From: Apilactobacillus kunkeei DSM 12361 = ATCC 700308 | GTDB taxonomy: Bacteria; Bacillota; Bacilli; Lactobacillales; Lactobacillaceae | NCBI RefSeq assembly: GCF_001281265.1 | Contig: NZ_JXDB01000009.1 | Location: forward strand, 124,001 to 188,000 | Reading direction: 5' to 3' | Length of the DNA: 64,000 bases | In this document: piece after piece, positions 25,693 to 33,621 of the stretch | How the letters are laid out: each line of letters begins with the position of its first letter | Numbering within the stretch: the first letter of the stretch is position 1 | Translations under genes and position numbers: made by a program | Notes under the pieces: generated by a model | Seen by the model: the letters and a program-made list of their open reading frames with translations, nothing else | Databases searched by the model: none | Told to the model about the DNA's origin: nothing

Positions 25693-26327
25693 TGAATCCC
25701 GTATTAAAACTACTGATGATGTTAGTGATTGCACTGGAAATCTCATTTACAACATCAGTTAGACTAAATCTAGTTATTTTTATCGTTAGTCTAATTTATC
25801 TAATCTTTTTCGCTTCTTTCAAGCGAATTATATACTTATTATTTGTTACATTAATTCCTGCGATCGGAATTTATTTCGCTCAAAAGATTAATGGTAATTA
25901 TCAATATGGTATCTTATTGGTGACACGTCTATATGCGTTTGTCACCCTTGGTGGAACCTACACTTGTAGAACATCCATCGAGGATTTGGCTGGAAGTCTA
26001 GAACAAAACTTTCGCGTACCCAGCAAGTTTGCCTACGGAGTCATGGGAGCCTTTAACTTGATTGAAACTATCAAACAAGAAATTATTGATATCAAGTTAG
26101 CTGCTAAAATGAGAAACGTACACTTATCGTATGTTTCACCTACCCTTTACTTCAAGTCAATCCTGGCTGCGATGAACTGGTCCACCCTACTAGCCCAAGG
26201 AATGAATTCGCATTTATTTGTTGAAGGAAGTAGCAGAACCCATTTTAAAAAAATAACAATTAAAACCACTGACTACCTAATTTTGATAGTCGTACTTATT
26301 GCTATCCAAATTATCCTAATTTTTTAG
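25692..26327 (+). CDS. ykoC: YkoC-type EcfT transmembrane coupling subunit
   Basis: A 211-residue membrane protein with about five helices, the T component linking the ATPase to YkoE. The two coupling motifs, usually Ala-Arg-Gly based, are here recognisable but diverged: AAKMRNVH near 137 and EGSSRTHF near 177. The start overlaps ykoD's stop by one base. Together with ykoE and ykoD it forms a dedicated (group I) ECF transporter. Confidence 0.88.
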   Translation: MNPVLKLLMMLVIALEISFTTSVRLNLVIFIVSLIYLIFFASFKRIIYLLFVTLIPAIGIYFAQKINGNYQYGILLVTRLYAFVTLGGTYTCRTSIEDLAGSLEQNFRVPSKFAYGVMGAFNLIETIKQEIIDIKLAAKMRNVHLSYVSPTLYFKSILAAMNWSTLLAQGMNSHLFVEGSSRTHFKKITIKTTDYLILIVVLIAIQIILIF

Positions 26328-26399
26328 ACTTTATTTTTCTACTTATACTAAAATAAGTTATAATGTAATTGTCGGATGGATTTTGTTAGGAGGGTTCTT

Positions 26400-26582
26400 A
26401 TGAATCGTAAATTGAATAAGATTGCTGAAGAAATTGTTACTTATCAGAAAAATAATGATATCCCAGATACATTATTGGCTTATAACCTACATTTTAGTGT
26501 AGAAGAGTTGCATGACATTAAGAGCATGCGTAGATCTCCAAATAAGGATGAAGTAAATATAATCAAACAAAAATTAGGCTAA
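26400..26582 (+). CDS. Small HTH-like protein (LBP_cg2779-like, tentative)
   Basis: A 60-residue basic, helical protein. The middle (DTLLAYNLHFSVEELHDIK) looks like a helix-turn-helix in which LAYNLHFSVEEL takes the place of a DNA-recognition unit. It resembles the small lactobacillus family LBP_cg2779, as far as I remember. An excellent AGGAGGG site lies five bases before ATG 26400, so expression is likely. It has its own terminator. Confidence 0.72.
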   Translation: MNRKLNKIAEEIVTYQKNNDIPDTLLAYNLHFSVEELHDIKSMRRSPNKDEVNIIKQKLG

Positions 26583-26585
26583 GCA

Positions 26586-26618
26586 AAAAAGAACCCGAAA
26601 AATCGGGTTCCTTTTTTT
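26586..26618. terminator. Bidirectional terminator
   Basis: Perfect stem GAACCCGA/TCGGGTTC (26591-26598 with 26603-26610) with an A tract before and seven T after. Confidence 0.92.
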
Positions 26619-26619
26619 A

Positions 26620-27780
26620 TTACATATCGCCTTTTCTTCTTAGGCGTTGTTCATCTAGATAAGCATAGATGTATTCAAAACCAACTTCAACAATGTCATT
26701 TAAAGGAATCTTTTGACCATATATGAAGAAGTTAACTGTTTCATCCAATAGGCTGAACTTCATTGATTCAGGTCCAATCTTTTCCGGGTAACCCAAGAAG
26801 TTACTGCCAGACTTCAATTGTAATCTGATCAATTGGTGCTTATTCATCGATTGAGTCAAGATAGCATTTAAATTATCCTCAGTACTGTCGAATTCACGTG
26901 AATCGTTTAATACCGGTTGTGAAGCATTATTGTCAGCGATGTTTTGGTCCTTCATTAGTTGAACCAATTCAAGGTAGTCGTTGCCAACGGTGACTCGTTG
27001 GATGCCATTCATTCGAATGAAGACATAGCCACCAAATTGACCAGACATGTCGACCACCTTTAGGATGGCTCCACTGTCGTTTAACATGATGACCTCACCA
27101 ACATAGAAGAAGTGGTCATTGTATCTACAACGGACTTCGACTAGATTGTGATGATGAAATGAGTCGTTCAACAAATCAATAATGTTGTTGATTGATTCAG
27201 CTGTCTTAGCAATGTTATTTTCTTTAACCTTATCCATCACCTTACTCATGACGCTAAGTTCACGACCCTGAAATTCAATAATCATGCTTTGATTAAAGCC
27301 CATGGTTACTAATTCATTTTGCATGAAGTCAAACTTGTTAATGCGGAGGAACTTAAAGGAATCATTGTTGATTTTCTTAACCATCCCTGTGTAGAAACGT
27401 TCCGCATCATTGTCGTGAATTAGGATAACCTCTTGGTTTAAGTATGCTTGAATTAAAATTTGTGGGAACAAGTTATTGTTAGTATCAAAATGAAGTTCGC
27501 TGGGTTTGGATTCCATTAATCCTTCATCTTTGGCGATTAGCATCTTTTCTTTAATGCTGTCTAGGTCTTCACTTTGACGCTCCACGCTCTCGATGATGGC
27601 AGTCTTCATTGCGACGTATCCATCGGCTAGACCGCTTGATTCGTATGTGGCAATGATAACCTCGTCATCGTTGTAAGTTTCAATATAGCCGGTATAGAAA
27701 ATATCGCCAGTATTTAGATAGATATTCACCAGTTGTTTCTTGCTCATTGCTGCATTTAAATCTGCAATGATAGAGTTCAT
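26620..27780 (-). CDS. Four-repeat protein with Sm-like-looking beta domains, function unknown
   Basis: I do not recognise this 386-residue cytoplasmic protein, but it is built of four related units at about 13-78, 113-178, 210-276 and 312-376. Each begins with a short helix, then a strand ending in a FYTG-like turn (IFYTGYI, RFYTGMV, FFYVGEV, NFLGYPE), more strands with a hydrophobic-D/E-small pattern, and ends in an I-x-x-V strand. This strand order recalls Sm/Hfq barrels; that is an inference. A second protein in this window (52836-53426) carries the same unit twice. Start ATG 27780 is preferred to 27786, which abuts the ribosome site GAGGG. It lies eight bases after ansA, in one operon. 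Confidence 0.75.
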   Translation of the reverse strand: MNSIIADLNAAMSKKQLVNIYLNTGDIFYTGYIETYNDDEVIIATYESSGLADGYVAMKTAIIESVERQSEDLDSIKEKMLIAKDEGLMESKPSELHFDTNNNLFPQILIQAYLNQEVILIHDNDAERFYTGMVKKINNDSFKFLRINKFDFMQNELVTMGFNQSMIIEFQGRELSVMSKVMDKVKENNIAKTAESINNIIDLLNDSFHHHNLVEVRCRYNDHFFYVGEVIMLNDSGAILKVVDMSGQFGGYVFIRMNGIQRVTVGNDYLELVQLMKDQNIADNNASQPVLNDSREFDSTEDNLNAILTQSMNKHQLIRLQLKSGSNFLGYPEKIGPESMKFSLLDETVNFFIYGQKIPLNDIVEVGFEYIYAYLDEQRLRRKGDM

Positions 27781-27794
27781 AAACATCCCTCACT

Positions 27795-28772
27795 CTATGA
27801 TATCGCGTTACTCATAAATCTAGCTAACTCTTCGCCAGATTTGTGCGCACTTAACGCAATGATTAATTTAATACGTGCTTTTTGTCCGTTTAGGCCGTGA
27901 CAGAATTCTAAGCCCATTTCTTCCAGTTGGATTCCTCCACCTTCGTAGGCGTAGATATCTTGGGCAACCCCACTTAGACATCTGGAAACTAAAATGACTG
28001 GTATGTTTCTGTCGACTAAACGTTTTACTGAATCTAATGTTTCAGGAGGTAGGTTACCAGCACCTAGTCCTTCGATTACTAGACCGTTAGTTTGATCATT
28101 ATCTAAAGCGTCAAACAAGGTTCCGTCCATACCGGCAAAAGCCTTGATTAGATAAACGTGGTCCACTAGTGAATCGATGTTGACGACTTCACTTTGGATT
28201 AGTTCTTGGTAAAATGTTGGTTCATGTTTGGAAATAATTCCGATCGGACCAAAGGTTGGTGTTCTAAAAGTCGCCACATTTGTAGTGTGGGTCTTAGTAA
28301 CGTATCTGGCAGTGTGAATTTCATCGTTCATTGCCACCAAGACACCCTTGTTCTTAGCTTGTGGGCTAGCAGCGGTTGCTGCAGCGTTCAATAGATTGTA
28401 TAGACCATCTGAACCAATTTCGTTTGATGAACGCATGGCCCCAGTTACGACGACTGGAAAATCGTTGGCCAAAGTTAAGTCCAAGAAATACGCAGTTTCT
28501 TCTAGGGTATCGGTACCGTGGGTAACTACGACACCATCGTATCCTTGCTTTCTTGCTTCCTTAATTCGATTAGCGATTTCAAGCATTCTATCAGGGGTCA
28601 TATGTGGAGATGGTAAGTTAAAAATCTCCTCATTAGTAATATCGATTCCTTGGTTTAATAAATTATCTTGTTGATTGGCGATTGGATTTTGTTCGTTTTG
28701 AACAACTTCCCCGCTTTCGTCTTGAGACATTGAAATAGTTCCACCGGTGTGAATTGCTAAAATATGCTTCAA
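27795..28772 (-). CDS. ansA: L-asparaginase, type I (cytoplasmic)
   Basis: Hydrolyses asparagine to aspartate and ammonia in the cytoplasm. A 325-residue protein with both catalytic threonine motifs, IHTGGTIS near residue 7 and THGTDTLEETAY near 85. No signal peptide. The start is TTG with GAGGGGGG upstream. It is the first gene of an operon with the four-repeat protein. Aspartate produced here would feed the diaminopimelate/lysine genes of the same window, but no co-regulation is visible. Confidence 0.94.
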   Translation of the reverse strand: MKHILAIHTGGTISMSQDESGEVVQNEQNPIANQQDNLLNQGIDITNEEIFNLPSPHMTPDRMLEIANRIKEARKQGYDGVVVTHGTDTLEETAYFLDLTLANDFPVVVTGAMRSSNEIGSDGLYNLLNAAATAASPQAKNKGVLVAMNDEIHTARYVTKTHTTNVATFRTPTFGPIGIISKHEPTFYQELIQSEVVNIDSLVDHVYLIKAFAGMDGTLFDALDNDQTNGLVIEGLGAGNLPPETLDSVKRLVDRNIPVILVSRCLSGVAQDIYAYEGGGIQLEEMGLEFCHGLNGQKARIKLIIALSAHKSGEELARFMSNAIS

Positions 28773-28907
28773 GATTATCCCCCCTCGTTTCTATCAAATA
28801 GTACTTTCCATTGTACATTATATTTGTGAAAGTGAACAATTATATTCATTATAAGGATTGCTTTTTTTTAGAAATTCGTCTAATATTGAATTACAAAATT
28901 AAATCAG

Positions 28908-29008
28908 TTATTGCCTATATATTTACCATAATAAGGTTGGTAAGTTTCTACCCGGAACCGTAAAGTTCGGACTATAAGCAAAAAGATGAAGGTCTCTTTG
29001 CTTTTTCT
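28908..29008 (+). ncRNA. Purine riboswitch (guanine-type) with terminator
   Basis: Conserved purine aptamer blocks: TTACC...GGTAA (P2), GTTTCTACC, the loop CCGTAAA, then GGACTATAAG. The specificity base in GACTAT is C, as in guanine/hypoxanthine sensors, not T as in adenine ones. A terminator AGCAAAAAG/CTCTTTGCT (28977-28985 with 28994-29002) and T run follow, before the permease ribosome site. The P3 stem has one mismatch. Confidence 0.9.
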
Positions 29009-29065
29009 AGCATTGAGGCTTTTTTATTTTTCAGGGTAATAATTAAATATTAGGAGGAATTTTGT

Positions 29066-30373
29066 TTGGATAATCATGAAAGCAAATTGCAACAGGTATC
29101 CCAATTTAAGGCTGCCATTTTAGGTTTCCAACACTTGTTAGCAATGTATTCAGGTGACGTTATCGTCCCATTGCTAATTGGTGCTTTCTTACACTTCAAT
29201 GCAGCTCAAATGACTTACCTGGTTTCTGCAGATATTTTTATGTGTGGGATTGCCACACTATTACAACTTAAGAAGACCCCACTTACTGGGATTGGTCTTC
29301 CTGTTGTATTGGGATGTGCGGTACAAGTTATCACACCACTTGAAACTATTGGTGGTACTTTAGGTGTCGCATATATTTATGGAGCTATTATTTGTTCAGG
29401 TTTATTCGTATTTTTAATCTCAGGACTTTTCGCGAAACTACGTAAGTTCTTCCCACCAGTAGTTACTGGTTCACTAATTACCATCATTGGTTTCTCATTA
29501 GTACCAGTTGCCGTTCAAAACTTGGGTGGTGGAAATGCTTCAGCTAAGAACTTCGCCGACCCTCACGATTTAATCGTCGGTCTAATTACCATGGCCGTTA
29601 TTATCTTGATTAACATCTTTGGAAAAGGTTTCTTCAGATCAATATCTGTATTGGTTGGAATGGTAGTCGGAACAGTGATTGCTTATGCACTTGGCATGAT
29701 TTCATTTGCTTCAGTCGCTCAGGCTAGCTGGTTCCACTTCCCACAACCTTTCTACTTCGGCACACCTCACTTCAGTTGGTCAGCTATTCTAACCATGATT
29801 TTAGTATCACTAACTACCATGGTGGAATCAACCGGTGTCTTCTTGGCACTTGGTGATTTAACTGGTCGTAAACTAAGTGAAAAAGACCTAGCTAACGGTT
29901 ACCGTGCTGAAGGAATTGCCGCTATGCTTGGTGGTATCTTCAACACCTTCCCATACTCAACTTTCTCAGAAAACGTTGGTGTGGTTCAACTATCAGGTAT
30001 TAAAACTAAACGTCCAATCTACTACGCCGGATTATTTCTATTAATCTTAGGTCTACTTCCTAAGGCTGGTGCTGTGGCAACGGTAATTCCAAGTTCAGTA
30101 CTTGGTGGTGCCATGGTTGTAATGTTTGGTATGGTTGGTGTTCAAGGTATCCGTATTTTACAAAACGTTGACTTTAACAAGAATGCGAACCTATTAATCG
30201 TTGCCCTATCTGTTGGTACTGGTATTGGTGTAACAGTTTACCCACAAATCTTCAGATCACTTCCACAAGCTGCTCAAATCATCTTAGACAATGGTATCGT
30301 TGTTGGTGGTTTCTTAGCCGTCCTATTAAGTTTCTTATTTAGCTTAACTGGTCAAATTGAATTGGAAGATTAA
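29066..30373 (+). CDS. pbuX: Nucleobase (xanthine-type) permease, NCS2 family
   Basis: A 435-residue membrane protein of about 12-14 helices that imports xanthine, guanine or related bases with protons. The nucleobase-ascorbate transporter signature region around FPYSTFSENVGVVQLSGIKTK near 295 is conserved, and helix 1 includes GFQHLLAMYSGDVIVPLLIG. A guanine-type riboswitch in front supports a purine substrate. The start is TTG with AGGAGGA seven bases upstream. Confidence 0.92.
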   Translation: MDNHESKLQQVSQFKAAILGFQHLLAMYSGDVIVPLLIGAFLHFNAAQMTYLVSADIFMCGIATLLQLKKTPLTGIGLPVVLGCAVQVITPLETIGGTLGVAYIYGAIICSGLFVFLISGLFAKLRKFFPPVVTGSLITIIGFSLVPVAVQNLGGGNASAKNFADPHDLIVGLITMAVIILINIFGKGFFRSISVLVGMVVGTVIAYALGMISFASVAQASWFHFPQPFYFGTPHFSWSAILTMILVSLTTMVESTGVFLALGDLTGRKLSEKDLANGYRAEGIAAMLGGIFNTFPYSTFSENVGVVQLSGIKTKRPIYYAGLFLLILGLLPKAGAVATVIPSSVLGGAMVVMFGMVGVQGIRILQNVDFNKNANLLIVALSVGTGIGVTVYPQIFRSLPQAAQIILDNGIVVGGFLAVLLSFLFSLTGQIELED

Positions 30374-30386
30374 TCAATGTAAAATG

Positions 30387-30426
30387 ATAACCATCATGTA
30401 TAATATGCATGATGGTTATTTTTTTG
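30387..30426 (+). terminator. Intrinsic terminator after pbuX
   Basis: Ten-bp stem AACCATCATG/CATGATGGTT (30389-30398 with 30408-30417) and a T run. Confidence 0.88.
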
Positions 30427-30435
30427 GAGGCAATT

Positions 30436-30807
30436 ATGGATAATAACGAAAGATTTTACGAACCCAAAAACTCAAAAGACGCAATGCGTTTTATCGAACG
30501 TTTATTCAACTCATACAAGGATTCTCCTTTGACCCAATCTCTATTGGTATACCACCAAAAGTTGATTAATCAATTGAGAGACAATATCGAACCCGCTGCT
30601 AAAACCGAAGGAATTGAAAGTCGTGTTAAAGCAGCGCAAAACATGCAACGCATCATGGCAGACTGGGTACAAATCAAGATGGCCGGCAAACCTTACAACG
30701 GTCGTATGCACCACTTTGATTTCCAGCCTGATTCAGCTCAACAAAAATTCAAACGAAACAACATTAAACTTTCAAATAACGGTGGTCATCAATCAAGTCG
30801 CCACTAA
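30436..30807 (+). CDS. Conserved-looking small protein, function unknown
   Basis: A 123-residue basic, mostly helical soluble protein that I cannot name. An N-terminal helical part (residues 10-75) is rich in Leu, Gln and charged residues; the last 40 residues are polar with a GRMHHFDFQ motif and a disordered tail. ATG 30436 is supported by TTTGGAGG; the upstream in-frame ATG lies within the preceding terminator and is rejected. Its terminator is shared with the convergent efflux pump gene. Confidence 0.68.
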   Translation: MDNNERFYEPKNSKDAMRFIERLFNSYKDSPLTQSLLVYHQKLINQLRDNIEPAAKTEGIESRVKAAQNMQRIMADWVQIKMAGKPYNGRMHHFDFQPDSAQQKFKRNNIKLSNNGGHQSSRH

Positions 30808-30838
30808 AAAAAGCCGCTTTTACAAGCGACTTTTTTAT
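30804..30838. terminator. Bidirectional terminator
   Basis: Stem AAGcCGCTT/AAGCGaCTT with one mismatch, TTAC loop, A and T tracts on both sides. Confidence 0.8.
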
Positions 30839-32334
30839 TTACTCTTTTTGCTTCTCATACATAACAAGATGTAGCAAAGAATTCCGGCAACTACAAAGAT
30901 GAAACCATCAGTAATCGCAACACTATCAATCCCTCGATAAAAGGCATTGTGAACGATGGATAATAATGATGGGTTATGCATCTTTTCGGCGATTTCACTA
31001 CCCGCAAATGGTCCAGCGTTTTGGAACACGTGCATCAATGAATCACCCATCCTAGATGTAACTAAGTGATTGTTGTAGGTATCGGTCAAGGCTAATCCTA
31101 GTACGACTAGCCCTAGACTTGTTCCGAATTGTTTACCAACGTTTAGTAATCCAGATGTCATCCCAATTTCCTTTGGTTCAACGGAACTAACGGCAATGTT
31201 AGATGATAGCGGATTAACGAATGCATTGGCCAAACCTAGGGTAACAAAGGTAGGAATAAAACCGTACCAGTGGTTTTGGTTACCCAAGAAGACCGGTAGG
31301 ACAAACATCCCGACACCGGCTAGGACTAATACGAAACTGATGATTAGTCCCGGATCAATCTTAGTGACAATCTTACCTGAAATAGGGCCAATCACAAGTG
31401 AAAACGCACTAATTAGCATTAGTTGAGCCCCACTTTGTAGTGCTGAATAGCCCATGTAATTTTGTGATAACACGATGATGTAGCTAAATGCTGCATAGAT
31501 GGCAATTCCCAATGTTAGGTTGGAAATGGCACTTCCCACTACCTGTCTGTTTTTAAGCAAACCAAGATCTAGCATTGGACTTGAAAAGTACTTTTCCCAA
31601 ACGGCAAAAATGGCGATTAGAATGACACCAGCAGCCAATAAGACAAATACGTGCATATCAAACCAAGAGTATCTATAGTGGGTTTCTTTTTGAATTAAAC
31701 CTAAAATAATACAGAACATAAAGGCAAATGATAATAGCATTCCGATAAAGTCGATTTTGCCACTATTGAATGTCTTAGAAGTTGGAATATATCTTACACT
31801 CATGAATAGTGCGATTACACCGATTGGGATATTCATCCAAAAGATGGATTCCCAACTAAAGAAGCTAAGCAGTATTCCCCCGAATAGTGGACCAAGCGCA
31901 GTGGATAGACCCGCGACGCTTCCCCAGATTCCAAGAGCTAGTCCTCTTGATGGTCCTTCAAAGATGTCGGCAATGATACTCATGGAAAGGCTAAGCATTC
32001 CAGCACCACCGATTCCTTGAATTCCACGGAAGATGATTAACCAAGTAATACTTGGTGCGACACTACATGCTAGTGAGAAAGCAGAGAATAATACCAAACT
32101 AATGATAAAAATGCGTTTTCTCCCTATTAAGTCCCCTAACTTAGAAATTAGGAACAACACGGCCGCAAACATTAATGTATAAGCATTAATGACCCATTGT
32201 AACTGGCTAAAACTACTGTTGAAGCTAGTCTGAATGGTTGGTAAAGCAACGTTTACAACGGTCACATCCAAAAGACCCATGAAGAATCCAAGGCAGACTG
32301 CGACCAGTGCAAACCATTTATTTCGACTTTGCAT
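30835..32334 (-). CDS. DHA2-family drug:proton antiporter (14 helices)
   Basis: A 499-residue efflux transporter of the EmrB/QacA group. Helix 1 carries the DHA2 motif LDVTVVNVALPTI; the inter-helix motif LGDLIGRKRIF near residue 66 and the RGIQGIGGAGMLSLSMS motif C-like stretch are typical. About 14 helices are predicted. The substrate drug is unknown. The ribosome site GAAGGAG precedes ATG 32334. It is preceded by an unusually structured leader of roughly 100 bases, described separately. Confidence 0.9.
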   Translation of the reverse strand: MQSRNKWFALVAVCLGFFMGLLDVTVVNVALPTIQTSFNSSFSQLQWVINAYTLMFAAVLFLISKLGDLIGRKRIFIISLVLFSAFSLACSVAPSITWLIIFRGIQGIGGAGMLSLSMSIIADIFEGPSRGLALGIWGSVAGLSTALGPLFGGILLSFFSWESIFWMNIPIGVIALFMSVRYIPTSKTFNSGKIDFIGMLLSFAFMFCIILGLIQKETHYRYSWFDMHVFVLLAAGVILIAIFAVWEKYFSSPMLDLGLLKNRQVVGSAISNLTLGIAIYAAFSYIIVLSQNYMGYSALQSGAQLMLISAFSLVIGPISGKIVTKIDPGLIISFVLVLAGVGMFVLPVFLGNQNHWYGFIPTFVTLGLANAFVNPLSSNIAVSSVEPKEIGMTSGLLNVGKQFGTSLGLVVLGLALTDTYNNHLVTSRMGDSLMHVFQNAGPFAGSEIAEKMHNPSLLSIVHNAFYRGIDSVAITDGFIFVVAGILCYILLCMRSKKSK

Positions 32335-32470
32335 AACAAGTCTCCTTCGTATAATATTTCCTTCGCGCCTATCTAACGCGAGCCCACCTGTCGATATGCC
32401 TATCGATTGTTCCCACCGAGGAAACTATACCTTTTTCACTAATATAATATATTACATTAATATTATATTT
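32335..32470 (-). promoter_or_regulatory. Structured leader and palindromic promoter region of the DHA2 pump
   Basis: In the minus-strand leader there are two hairpins: TCGATA/TATCGA (32391-32396 with 32401-32406) and TCGCG/CGCGA (32363-32367 with 32377-32381). A GGTGGG-type sequence occurs on each side of the first. The promoter zone contains a perfect 10-bp inverted repeat AATATAATAT/ATATTATATT (32441-32450 and 32460-32469, nine bases between), which could be an operator, although it is very AT-rich. A cis-acting RNA called emrB-Lactobacillus has, to my recollection, been described before such pumps; I cannot confirm identity. Confidence 0.5.
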
Positions 32471-32552
32471 TCGACTAGTAAAAGCTATTTACTAGCAAGT
32501 TAACACACCTATTTGTATAATAATCTTCTATTAAAGAATAGGTGGTGGATTG

Positions 32553-32813
32553 ATGAATTACGATAAATATTTAGATGATTTAAAATACGAGGATGCCGAT
32601 ACTGTCCTAGGTAGTGTCATGAGTGCGGCTGGTTTCCCTAAAATCGAAAACATCGAGGATGCTTGTGACGTCGCATACCTATCAGGAAACGAATCCGATC
32701 GAAAAATCATCGAACAACATCAGCCTATGTTTTATAACACCTTTGAACACCGTCTAGTGAACAAACAAGACGTTACCAACATCATTAAACAACTAAACGC
32801 AAACAAAAAGTGA
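32553..32813 (+). CDS. Small acidic protein, function unknown
   Basis: An 86-residue soluble protein, acidic in the first half and basic at the end, with no recognised motif. It appears wholly helical (MNYDKYLDDLKYED, then ENIEDACDVAYL). ATG 32553 follows AGGTGGTGG; a TTG three bases before is possible. Expressed from the divergent region opposite the efflux pump, it ends in its own terminator. The good ribosome site argues that it is real. Confidence 0.62.
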   Translation: MNYDKYLDDLKYEDADTVLGSVMSAAGFPKIENIEDACDVAYLSGNESDRKIIEQHQPMFYNTFEHRLVNKQDVTNIIKQLNANKK

Positions 32814-32839
32814 AACCAAAAAATGATTTCACTTTTTAT
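32806..32839 (+). terminator. Intrinsic terminator
   Basis: AGTGAAA/TTTCACT stem (32809-32815 with 32827-32833), then TTTTT. It overlaps the last codons of the gene. Confidence 0.8.
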
Positions 32840-32910
32840 CTGATATAGTTTTAATTTTATTTCAATAAGTGATAATCTATCAATTGTAGACAGCTAAAGG
32901 AGGGATGGAA

Positions 32911-33621
32911 ATGAGACTATTATTAGGTGAATTTATCGGAACCTACATAATGTTATCTTTGGGATTAGTAACCAGTGTTATCATTAACTATTTCTTATTT
33001 CCAAAAGGTCAGAACCGTTTTATTACCGGATTTTACTGGGGTATTAGTATCCTGATTCCATCCCTGCTAACGACTTTCTTTTTCGGCACCGCCGAATATA
33101 ATCCGGTTGTTTCGCTAACCCTAGCCGTTAATCATCAAATTCACTGGTGGCTAATGATTGGTGAAGTGATTACCCAAATTCTCGGTGCCTGGCTAGCATC
33201 CCTAACCGTTAAGGCCGTTTGGTCAAAATGGTTGGCTAGTCTTCCCTTGAACTTGAACTTCTATGCGACCGTCCCTCGTGACGTCAATAATTGGAAGCGT
33301 AACTTCAAGTGGGAAATCATCGGGACCTTCTTGATTATCGTTAATACAGAAATGCAAAATGACATCAATGCTCAATGGTGGATCAAGACCTTATTCTCAT
33401 CATTACTAATGATGATTATCATAAGTATCGTTGCTCCAATCACTGGAGCCGCATTTAATCCTACTCGTGATTTAGTTCCTCGTTTCTTCTTTTCCAGAAC
33501 TTACGATAAACGATTATCACAATGGAGATATGCGGTGGTCCCTTTCTTAGGACCTATCATTGGTGCCATTTTAGGAATTATCTTTTCAGTTATCTTTAGT
33601 CATTTTGTTTACAAGTCATGA
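32911..33621 (+). CDS. Aquaporin/glycerol facilitator family channel with altered NPA boxes
   Basis: A 236-residue, six-helix MIP-family channel for water or small neutral solutes. N-terminal GEFIGTYIMLSLG is typical. The two signature boxes, usually Asn-Pro-Ala, read NPV (in AEYNPVVSL) and NPT (in AAFNPTRDLVPR); the second keeps the DLxPR tail. Substrate cannot be predicted with such changes. ATG 32911 is preferred to 32905, which abuts AAAGGAGGG. The 3' end overlaps the convergent degV gene by 26 bases, with no room for a terminator between. Confidence 0.87.
   Translation: MRLLLGEFIGTYIMLSLGLVTSVIINYFLFPKGQNRFITGFYWGISILIPSLLTTFFFGTAEYNPVVSLTLAVNHQIHWWLMIGEVITQILGAWLASLTVKAVWSKWLASLPLNLNFYATVPRDVNNWKRNFKWEIIGTFLIIVNTEMQNDINAQWWIKTLFSSLLMMIIISIVAPITGAAFNPTRDLVPRFFFSRTYDKRLSQWRYAVVPFLGPIIGAILGIIFSVIFSHFVYKS

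Noticed and set aside
32234-32503. An 89-codon plus-strand ORF over the pump start
   Set aside because: It lies opposite the coding start and leader of the DHA2 gene without a ribosome site.
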